From positions 6,140,501 through 6,204,500 of the forward strand of contig OZ020517.1 in NCBI GenBank assembly GCA_963971425.1: DNA of 64,000 nucleotides. Direction: 5' to 3'. Below are positions 11,173 to 20,309 of this stretch, piece after piece (positions within the stretch are counted from its first letter, which is position 1; the number at the start of each line of letters is the position of its first letter). Under the pieces are notes generated by a model. The model was not told the origin of the DNA. It made no database searches and saw only the letters and a list, made by a program, of their open reading frames with translations. The position numbers and the translations under genes were made by a program. Source of the stretch: Bryoerythrophyllum caledonicum. Its lineage: Eukaryota > Streptophyta > Bryopsida > Pottiales > Pottiaceae.

Positions 11173-12547
11173 TCTAATCTGTGAACAAAGCTACGAAAGA
11201 GAAAAACTACGACGGAACAAGGGGTGCCTCTTGTACTGGCAGCAAGGTCGCACATTCACATCCGAGAGTGTTCAGAGTAATTGAAGGTGTTCAGATGGAC
11301 CGGGATATGTGCCAATTAATCTGTACCGCCGAAAGTATTTAACAAAAATAGATGGTGGAGATGGAAATTCGAGAAATATTGAGTACATAATGAGAACAGG
11401 AATCAAAGAGAAGGCTCGAAATCTGTTTGAGGACAATTTAAATCACTGGACCTGAGTACAATGAACAATAACAAATAGAATTAACGTAGGAGTGGTACAA
11501 TGGATTTATGCCAGAGGATCGTGAAAAGGATATGACGATCTCGCCTAGAATATGGTGGCAGTCAGAGAGTGAGCATTTGGCGGTTTGGCCGCATTTTGGC
11601 CAAGTGAATTCAAATCATTACTGCAATGGTGGCTTCATGTATAAATGCTGAAAGTAGCCGGCTCAAGTAGTCCGGCACAAATTATTGAACAACATTAACT
11701 AATCTAGTTCTTGACGGATGAAATCCTGAGGGTTTTTAGGGTCACTCTAATCAGACCAAGCTTACTTCTTTTCAAGACAGGCGCTATATATGTATCCAAT
11801 ACTCTTGATGTTGAGAGGTTAGACTTTGCCGATAGGATTCTTGATGTTATGAAAAGACGAAAGCAGAAGCTCTACTTTAGTGATCGTAGAACATTGATGA
11901 GAAGTAGAGAAATGAGAGGCATTGCTATGGGGAAGTCCAGTGAGTCCTTCCCTGAAACTTCCAAGAGATTAGAGTTTGATGAGGTTCAGAGAAGAGAGGA
12001 TAGGCAGAATAGTGCTCCACTAGCTGGAATTCCAGAATGTTATGATGGAAGCCGTCGATTCCAGGAGGAAACCAATGATCAAGCAGATGGTGAAATGAGT
12101 GAGGGGACCCAAGTAGAACCTAAGGGGAGGAATTTGACATTTACCTCTGGTACTGGAGTGAAAAGAACTTATTTGCGATGGGAGTGCAATTAGGATTTGT
12201 TGAATTGATGTTCTAAGTAGGGACGCTGCTTCTAATGTCGTATTCACTCATTACTTTATGCGGTTGTCTTAGGGTTCATTACGGTTCCGTGGGAGCACAT
12301 TTGCCTTTGCGCGTGACGAGGGGAATGTTACTCACTGACCTAATATCTATAATGATCAGAAAGTCTCCGATCTTGGAGTGGACCCGCAGAACCTGACGTA
12401 GACTTGGTGCATTGTTCGTTTGCAGGCGGCCGTGACGAGAGTGAAGGAGATTGTGTGAAGCGAGTGAGCGATCCTGGTCGTCCAAAGGAAAAGTTGGAAG
12501 AGCACTTGGGAGTTTGCGAGAAGCGCGTCTGCGGTGGACAGTCGATC
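11173..12547. promoter_or_regulatory. 1.4-kb region between the divergent transposase and ParB-methyltransferase genes
   Basis: The two start codons (11172 minus, 12548 plus) face away from each other, so this interval must hold both promoters or a shared one. I see no decisive TATA box. A 160-codon open frame at 11711-12193 (plus) encodes a charged peptide (DRILDVMKRRKQKL, then acidic stretches) that I do not recognise. It could be a 5' exon, a remnant of another gene or chance. Confidence 0.4.
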
Positions 12548-15500
12548 ATGGACGGTGGCGAAGCAAGTTCGGCACGTCGCTCTACAGGTTTGTGTTTGCT
12601 TGCTGATAAATTTAACTTCTTTCCTTCTGGGTTCCTCATTATTCTTCGCAGTTTCATCTGCCATGCTTTTTGGGGTTTAGGGGGGTAAGAAAATACCGCA
12701 TTTGCTTTCGATTTCTCGTATTTCGGTTGAAGGTGTTTTGGGTTCGTTTCAGTTTGTCAAGGTTTAGGGTTTGATAGCCATATTGGGTTATCCCTCGATG
12801 TATATCCATCCAAGATATGCTGTCAATGTAGACAGGGTCTGAAGGGTGGGTGTGCCGGCGGCGGCATACATACTTCCGTGATATTTCATTTGACGGATCA
12901 CGGGCAGAGGTTGATTGTGTAAGTTACGGCATAGTCTAGGAACCCTCTGTCAATGTCGACAGTCTTCGTGGACAGGTTGAGACATACGCGAACCAAGTCA
13001 ATAACGTGGTCTCGATGTAGTGAATTTTCGACGATCTTACCCCGCTCCCTCTAACTCTGCAGAGCTATTAGGTAGGACTTAATCACCCCTATTATATAAT
13101 GAAGCACCATCATTCGTTACAGTCTATACTCTGAAAGACCCAGAACTCGGGTTGCATTTGATTGGAGGTCGGTTTATAAAGCGCCATGTGAATATCTATA
13201 GTATAACTCTATAACAACGTATCCTTTGTTTTTTAAGTCGTTCACAAGGTGACAAGCACTGTCACGTTCCATGAGATGCATATTGAACTTATGATCTCGC
13301 AGTCCATACTATGTTTTAGAGAGATATTCAGGAGGTGGTCGTTAGGATTTTATGTTTATTTTCCATTACCAGGATTTGGGAGCAAAATCTGAGATTATCC
13401 TTCCAATCCTTTTAATTTATTTATCTGTCCTTGTAGAAATTGAGAGCCAGTCGGAGGTTTCAGTTCGAGGAGACAAAGCTGACACTGAAATGGAGACTCA
13501 GAACTCCTTAAACTCTGACTTGCAGCCATCTGGTAAGTTGTTGATATGCAGTCAAGTTCTCATTGTCATGTGATTTAACACTAACAATTATTTATTGGCA
13601 GCGTGTGCACCTGATGAGAATTTGAATGATGATGGGGCGGAAAGCGAAGATGTCAAAGTTTCCAGACCTGTACGGACTTCTACGGAGCCACTGTCAGCTG
13701 CAGATTTGGAGAAGCAGATGGACGAGCTTGTTCTGAAGGAGATAGTCAACACGACCGCTCTTCTGGATGGGTTACGATTTCAGCCTAAGGAGAAATCAAA
13801 GCTAAACATCCCATTATGCCGGATGATTGGACTACCAATCGTTCGACCACACTTGAAGAACGATGTCATGGGTCTGGGATCACACTTTCTCAAGAACGGT
13901 TACATGGAGGGCTCTGGTGTGTTCTATGTAGCTGCTAAAAACCACGAGGGTAAGACTGTAGATGTTTCTGACGAGGTCCTCAAGGATTGGAGTCGGGCGT
14001 GGATCTCTGCTAACGAAGCTTTCGAGTTGAGGCTGAATGCCGATCCAAACTTGAGAGTTTTTTCAGGAAAAATGTTCCATGTTTGGGATGGCAATCATCG
14101 GCTGCAGGCTTGGCTTCCAATAATTAACCGGGACCATGGTGAAGACCCATGTTGGCATTATTCGGTGGAGTCTATACTGCACAACGTGAATGGATATGTT
14201 CCAGTCCTTCTCTCCGCACTGCATCAAGTAAACTGGTAAGAATCCTTGCTAATATTGATCATCACATGACTTAAACATGTAGACTGTCCTAATGAATGCT
14301 TTAAATCTGTGTTCAGGCGAAACCAGAAGTCATTCGTGACGACAAATCTGGTTCACAAGCTATACCAAATTCAGGGTATGGCGGGACAACCACTGAACTA
14401 TTTTGAGAAACTTGTCTCAAAAGCGGAAATCAATGCAGCTGAAGCCAAGCAGAACTCTGTCAAGCGGACGTGGTACACGCTGACCTTGAAGTCATTGAAC
14501 TCAGTTCTTTATCAGGTCAGCCTTCGGCCCATCTACTAATCCTGATACTCTTAAGGAATTATAGGGTGTGCCGCTGCCGGCACACTCCTAACACCCACAC
14601 CTGAGCCTTTTCATATGTTTTTTAGTGACATTTAGTCATAGAGCCTAGGCTTCAATGAAGAAGGCTTTGGAATTCCTGCAGCAGCACTCCATGGCACAGT
14701 GGTGCTACGTCTTTCAATTTCTCTGAGGTCGTATGCTTGTGGCTCCTTTCCCATAGTGTTGCCATAGATTGTTAATTGTTTGGATAATTTTGGTTTAGTT
14801 GCGCGAACTCAGGGGTGTGCGCGGGGGTGTGCTTACAAATGCATACCTTAAGAGCGCAGAGCTTCTTCATAAAAGCATGGCTCTTTGGGGTTTTACAGTT
14901 CAGGCAAAATTCTTGAGCACACACCTGAGAATTGAATCGGTTTAGAAGATCAAATTAGCCTCTTCGTTTGGCCTCTTCATTTCGGCAAGGGGTGTGCCGG
15001 CAGCGGCACACCTCCACAGCGCCTTCAACACATCATTGGCATGGCGCTGTGGAGGTGTGCCGCTGCCGGCACACCACCTGCGCAGTCACTGGAATAATGC
15101 TTCAGTAACAATAATGATTTCATTAGCCTCCAAAGGTGCCTCCAGCGAGTGTGAAGGGGGTGTGCCGGCAGCGGCACACCTCTACAGCGCCTCATATTTT
15201 GTCTAAGCATGGCGCTATGGGGGTTTGCCGCTGGCGGCACAACCCCTTCGCACTTGGCGAAGCCATGGTTGGGATGCTGAATAGATTATTTTTCTGGCCG
15301 ATAATCACCTCAGCCGGGTGCTCAGGGGGTGTGCCGGCAGCGGCACACCTCCACAGTGCCATGCTGCACTCTCTTAGTATGGGGCTGTGGAGGTGTGCCG
15401 TTGCCGGCATACCCCTTGAGCACCCATCTGAGCCAGTGCTCGGAGGCTGAAATGATTTGTGTCTCGCTGAGAATTACCTCAGTAGGGTGCTCAGGGGGTG

Positions 15501-18500
15501 TGCCGGCAGCGGCACACCTCCACAGTGCCATGCTGCACTCTCTTAGCATGGCGATGTGGAGGTGTGCCGCTGCCGGCACACCCCCTGAGCACCGAGCTAA
15601 GCCATTGCTAGGAGGTTGAATAGATTATTCTCTCTCGCTGTGCATTATCTCCGCTGGGTGTTCAGGGGGTGTGCCCGCAGCGGCACACCTTCACACCGCC
15701 TCGCTTCTTCGACAATGATGGCACAATGTGGGTATGCCGCTGCCGGCATACCCCCTGCTTAATTTCGTAAACTAAAAATCTGTTTTCGTTCCTCACTAAC
15801 CCATGCTGTGTCTACTTCCCCGACCAAATACTGTCCCTCTCGACTGTCCCGACTACATACTGTCCCTCTCTACTACCCCGACCCTTACTGTCCCGCTATG
15901 ACACCTTGACTCTCTCTAGCGGACCGTTTACTGTCCCGGCTAATTCTCCCTCCCTACTTTCCAGAATCCTTAATGTCCGGACCACTCTTAGTCCCGACTC
16001 CCTACTCACTACTGTCCGCACTCCATTCTCTCCCTCACCCTTAGTCTCTATCACCCTTACTCTCGCTCTACCTCACTCTTACTCGACCTTACTCACCCTC
16101 TCCCTTTCTGTCCCAGCTTCTTACTCTCCCTTACACAACTGTCCCTCTCTCCCTTCATCCTGTTTCTTATTGTCCCTTACTCTCCTTTTCTTCCAATTAC
16201 CGCTCGAACTTTTTTTTAGTATGCCACGGACTTCCATAATGTCTTATTCAGCAAATAGTCATTTACTCCAACATCAAATCTCATTCTCTCTGTCTTACTC
16301 TTTCATTTCATTTCGGTCAACGAGCATTGGCTGGAAAGAATGAGCACGGGGTGTGCCGGCAGCGGCACACCTCCATACCGACATGAGGATATATAAATGC
16401 TTCAAGCTGTGGAGGTGTGCCGCTGCCGGTGCACCCCCACCTGACACACCTCTCGCGTACTTACATTCATTCTCATATTCTTTACTCTTCCTACCTTTTA
16501 ATCTCATTCAATGTTCTTCCCTTTCAATCTCTTTCAGTGGTTGTAACGGCACCGGCATACCTAAACTTTCCTCTTTATCCAACCAAAATTTGTCTGGCTA
16601 GGGAGAGAATTAGTAATCCCTCCAGAGTCACCTGTTCTCTATAGTAGTTTGTTTTATGAGATGTCGCCAGTGACAGCCTTTACGATGACTCATGGTTGTT
16701 TAGTTTGTATGTGGTTAGGATTTCTATATCATTCATAAATTGTGCTAAACAAATTTGGTGTCATTTGAACAGCAAGAGATCGGGGAGGCGGCTGCTGTAG
16801 CGCAAAGGAAATTTGCTGAGAGATTTCCGGATCCTAATGAATGGACCTCCACTAATGCTCAAGACTTCGTGAGAAAAGCAGTTGAGAAGATGAAGTTATC
16901 AACGCTTTCAGAGCTAGGGAAGCAGCTTCTAGTTGCTGATCCCAAACACACACCAAGATTTCTCACACAAGTGAAGTTGCATTACGAAGCACATGAAGAC
17001 GACGCCGAGATGACTCAAAAGAAGCTTTGCATACTAGCGACGTCCGCCATGGACCCTGTTATGAAAGTCAAATGGCTGCAGCGTTGGAACAGAGATGGAA
17101 ATCTTCGTGAATCTCTCAGGTTTCCAAAGTCAAAGTTTCCCGACAGTGAGTTCCCTGAATGGCTTAATCGCGCTACTTGGTGGGCTCAGGTAGGGACTAT
17201 TCATATAGTTAGAGTACTTATAAATTCCAATAAGTTTTGTCATGCTTACTTCATACATTCATTTTGCAGCTCTCTAGCGAAGCGGAGCGACTCTTGGAAG
17301 GTTCGTTGCTGGATATTGGTGTGGACGTCAATTACGACCCTCAAGTCGGTGAGCCAATCTCTAGAATTTCGGACTATATTGAGGAACAACGGATTCAACT
17401 GTGGGATACTGCGTTTTTTCGGGAGTTTAACGTGGACAGGGGCATTCACAAGAATTATGATCCTGCAAATCAATGCGGATTTCCATCGGCATTGTGGCGA
17501 ACCTTGTACCGGTACTTTAAGTTCATTTTGATGCCCGCTAGAGCTGTGACACGCAATCCTCCATTCTTTGCGTCTTACCTGGATCCCAAGAGCCCATCTA
17601 CAATGATCTCTGAGGGAATTAAGAAAGATTGGGCTCCGCAGCACTGGGAGCGGTGCGGCTGGTATCTTGACTGCCCAGTTAAGAGTCCACCGCATTTTGA
17701 CATTGCACTGCGAGATAGCATTCAGCCAGAGCTCATTGGGGTGGAGACCAATGCCCAAGCGGCTGCCACAGCAACGAAATCGAAGGGTAAGGGAAAAGCT
17801 GCTTCAAAGAAGTCTCGTGGATCTTCATCGATTGACCCTGTTGTTGAGGTACTTATTCCCTCTCCTATTGCCGCGGAAGACACTGCTCCAGCTGCAGAGG
17901 GCTTTCCAGAAGTTGAAGCATCTCCAGAAATTCCAGGCTCTCCTAAACATCAGCCATCGGTGGTTAAAAGGAAAGCTTTTCATGACGCCTTTTCTCCACC
18001 GACTGTGTCAGCTTCGAAGATGGGTATTAGAGTGGAGCTTTCATCTCTCCAGGATTTGATGAATGGAGGAAAAGACCACCAGTGCATGATTCGACTCAAC
18101 GAATTCATGCTAAAGGTAAATGCTCGAATCAAGTAAACTTCTTCATTCTGATTCGCAACTCGTTGAGTTCTGCCTATTTTATGAGATTGTTTGGATCTAG
18201 GAGAAGAGCCTTTGGCAACACTCTGATTTCGCAGTCTGTGTTCTAGTTTCAGTTTCAGTTTTATTTGTTGGCTTCAGCATTGGAATGCATTTAATACCAG
18301 GGTTCACTGGAGTTTTATGGGAAATTGGTTTACTTAGTATTTTAACTCCTGAAATCCAGTTTGAAGAGTCGTATTTGCAGCAAGCAATATTTGCCTTCTT
18401 CTTCCCTCATTCCTATCTAAATCAGCTTATGTTCTTGCAGGTGTGTCCTTCCTCTTCGAACCCGGCCCGTAGCGCAACCTGTCCTCACCGAGGATTCGAT

Positions 18501-19732
18501 CTTATTCTGGGGGACATCCCTGAAGGCCTTTGTGTTCCATCAATTTCGCGGGATGCAAAAGACATTCCTTCTTGGAACGTTTATGCTGAGCCGATAGTTG
18601 AGGCCCTGTTTGAATTTGCTGATTCTTTCCTTCATGAACAGGGTTGCATTATGGTTATTATTCCCGAGTCTGTGCAGATCCGCACTGACGTCCGGTCGTA
18701 CGCTGCAACCTACGAGTTCAAGTTACTCCGCGAGTGGTGGGGAGTTAACGAGTTACCGTTGGCGTTGCCCACTGATCCATCAAAGAAGGTAAGATATCAT
18801 TTTACCAAAAGAGATGCTTCATATATATTTTCTCCTGCCACCTAATTTTGTATTTCTGCCTCATTTTTGGTTTTACAGACCCACCGATTTCGGATCCTTC
18901 TCTACGTGAGGAACGTGTTACCCTTGGAGTCCTTCACGTACATTGTAAATGCGCAGCTGTCAGAGACTGGTTGGGGAGTGGAAGAGACTGATGTCCTACT
19001 CAATCACACCGACTTCACGACCCAGAGTATGTGGGGTAATGTTCCATGGAGGGCTGTAAGGGAGAAGGGCATCATTTTTTACCAAATGCTATTCGAGGCC
19101 CTCACCAAACCTGGCGCTGTGATCTTCGATTCATTTGCTTCCACAGATATCGCTTCACCTTCTCTACTTTCACAGTAGTAGTTTTCTATTTTATTTCTGG
19201 TGTCAAAAGATCTAACTATTTCTTGTCATTCAGGAAACTCTCTTCGAGCATGTCGCGCTGCTGGTCGGCACTTCCTTGGCTTCGAATCTAATAAGGCTAT
19301 TTTTGAGGCGTTGTTGAAGCCACTTTTCATGCCGAAGCCCCCGCAATCCGGTTCCGTTCAACCCACCTCCGGGGACCTCAGCATTGATGAAGATCCCCCA
19401 ATCCGCAAGATCTCGAAGAGAAATCGATTGAGTAAGTAAGTCTGATTTTTTAGTTTTACTTCTGTAGTTTCTTCATTCTCTTAGACTAATTTGTGACCTT
19501 GCTTTCTGCTTTCAGTTTGATGGCTTTGGCAGCTTCACCGGATCGAGATTTCTTGCTCCCTTCGTATGCAGGCCAAGCTGCACACCTGATGGCAGACGTA
19601 GTCTCCCCTTTGTCTACTTCCACTTCCTCTAGTTCTAGTTTTGCTTTCAATGATTTCCTGGATCTCGAGGCCTTAGAGGACAGTGACATTTTGCTTTCAT
19701 CGTCGGATAGTTATTGTAACTCTTCTTCCTAG
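12548..19732 (+). CDS. ParB-like / beta-class amino-methyltransferase-like protein, MULE cargo
   Basis: Ten exons join with consistent phases: 12548-12587, 13437-13532, 13602-14235, 14317-14515, 16773-17189, 17270-18115, 18441-18788, 18879-19146, 19234-19435, 19516-19732. They encode about 1088 residues without an internal stop. ATG 12548 is the first ATG in the open frame. An acidic N-terminus is followed by a ParB-like domain (about residues 112-240) with the box WDGNHRLQAW near 206. Next come a helical middle, a Lys-rich stretch near 631 (KSKGKGKAASKKSRG, possible nuclear signal), and a methyltransferase domain. Motif IV lies in DLILGDIPEG near 764, and motif I plus the following strand read FASTGNSLRACRAAGRHFLGFE near 945-965. 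Motif IV before motif I is the beta-class order of N4-cytosine/N6-adenine enzymes. DIPE instead of DPPY casts doubt on activity. The exon 8 donor is AT, not GT. ParB-methyltransferase fusions are known mainly from phages and bacteria. Confidence 0.72.
12849..12870. repeat. GTGTGCCGGCGGCGGCATAC hairpin copy in intron 1
   Basis: A slightly diverged copy of the element-specific hairpin, with loop GCGG and arm end ATAC instead of ACAC. It sits inside intron 1 of the ParB-methyltransferase gene. Confidence 0.75.
14563..14588. repeat. GTGTGCCGCTGCCGGCACAC hairpin copy at the start of intron 4
   Basis: A single hairpin in the opposite loop orientation (loop CTGC), 48 bases after the exon 4 donor and about 400 bases before the array proper. 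Confidence 0.8.
14989..15755. repeat. array of five long hairpins at about 169-bp spacing (intron 4)
   Basis: Five units start at 14989, 15156, 15325, 15494 and 15665. Each is about 90 bp long. One arm reads GTGTGCCGGCAGCGGCACAC and continues CTCCACAGCGCC; after a 15-20 base loop comes the inverted copy GGCGCTGTGGAG, then GTGTGCCGCTGCCGGCACAC. Every arm is thus itself a small hairpin, so the unit is a hairpin of hairpins. Spacers of about 80 bp share CTGAGCACC and GGAGGCTGAA-like words. Arms keep complementarity but differ slightly between units. A sixth, isolated unit is at 16348-16438. Open frames through the array on both strands are artefacts of the repeat. Possible roles are protein binding sites, transcript hairpins or small-RNA source; none is shown. 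Confidence 0.92.
15780..16340. repeat. pyrimidine-rich tract with CTGTCCC motif, intron 4
   Basis: About 550 bases of the plus (transcribed sense) strand are dominated by C and T. The words ACTGTCCC, CGACTGTCCC and TTACTCTCCC recur irregularly. It lies between hairpin units five and six. No coding evidence. Confidence 0.75.
16348..16438. repeat. sixth long hairpin unit, isolated
   Basis: Same nested-hairpin layout as the array: GTGTGCCGGCAGCGGCACAC, then CTCCATACC, a loop, and an inverted arm ending CCGCTGCCGGTGCAC. It is separated from unit five by the pyrimidine-rich tract. Confidence 0.85.
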
Positions 19733-20237
19733 ATACTTTTCATGCCTTGCGTATATCTTGGCATCAAGTTTCTTTGTGACCTCCAATCTCAAAGCATTTT
19801 CCCTCATCTGATTTCTTTGTTCCATGCATTCTATAATTTCTCTTACTTTGTAGCGGTTAATGCCTATACTAGCACAATATTCTCCCAACACTATTCCTTA
19901 TGTCTCGTATAACTACTTGCCTCTCAGGTTTTGAACACTTTACGATCTATGCACCTTTGATAACACTCCGATACCCACTTCTTGAAACGGATATCTTAGG
20001 AGTTTTGCCGGGTATCAGCGTATACTCTAATTCCAATTACATTTGTTGGACTTCCCACAACGGACAACGTCTGCAGATATAGGGTTCCCTCTGACCTCTT
20101 CTTCTTGAGTCATATCTAATAATTTTTTCTATTTCTTTTCAGGTAACAGACTATTATAGAATTTGAGGACCCTTTCAATTTACTATTAGTAACTTTTTAG
20201 ACGTCCCTAAACTTCAAAGTTATTACCCCTTACCGCT
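19733..20237. other. 3' flank of the cargo gene, no gene
   Basis: Between the ParB-methyltransferase stop codon and the right terminal repeat. No supported gene. ATTAGTAACTTTTT at 20185-20198 repeats, in direct orientation, the sequence just inside the left terminal repeat (6180-6193). Confidence 0.5.
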
Positions 20238-20290
20238 CACCGCTCATGGCTCACCGCTCACCGCTCACCGCTCACGGCTCGCAAGATAGC
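20238..20290. repeat. right terminal inverted repeat of the MULE
   Basis: The reverse complement begins GCTATCTTGCG and continues with regular GTGAGCG heptamers, matching 6070-6122 without gaps. The right copy is more regular than the left, which carries several substitutions. Confidence 0.85.
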
Positions 20291-20297
20291 ATTCCCC

Positions 20298-20309
20298 TCC
20301 TCAGTATGG
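20298..20309. repeat. right target-site duplication of the MULE (candidate)
   Basis: TCCTCAGTATGG, a direct repeat of 6053-6064 with one A/G difference. The few bases between it and GCTATCTTGCG differ between the two ends, so the exact element border is uncertain by about five bases. Confidence 0.6.

Larger units (their letters stand above)
6065..20297. mobile_element. large Mutator-like element carrying a ParB-methyltransferase gene
   Basis: A 14.2-kb element is bounded by inverted repeats (6070-6122 against 20290-20238, about 47 of 53 positions identical by eye) and by near-identical direct flanks. It contains a MULE transposase gene on the minus strand and a divergent ParB-methyltransferase gene on the plus strand. 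Intronic GTGTGCCG...CGGCACAC hairpins occur in both genes and nowhere else that I noticed in the window. Transposase type, terminal inverted repeats and flank duplication agree on the Mutator superfamily. The transposase has four in-frame stops, so this copy cannot move by itself; the cargo gene looks complete. Whether the cargo is a regular part of an element family or a captured gene cannot be decided from one copy. Confidence 0.8.

Noticed and set aside
14994-15619. Frames with VPAAAHLHSA repeats on both strands
   Set aside because: Produced by the GTGTGCCGGCAGCGGCACAC hairpin in all frames; the sequence is intronic in the cargo gene.
15906-16343. 145-codon Ser/Leu/Pro frame
   Set aside because: Generated by the pyrimidine-rich tract; no motif, and it sits inside an intron.
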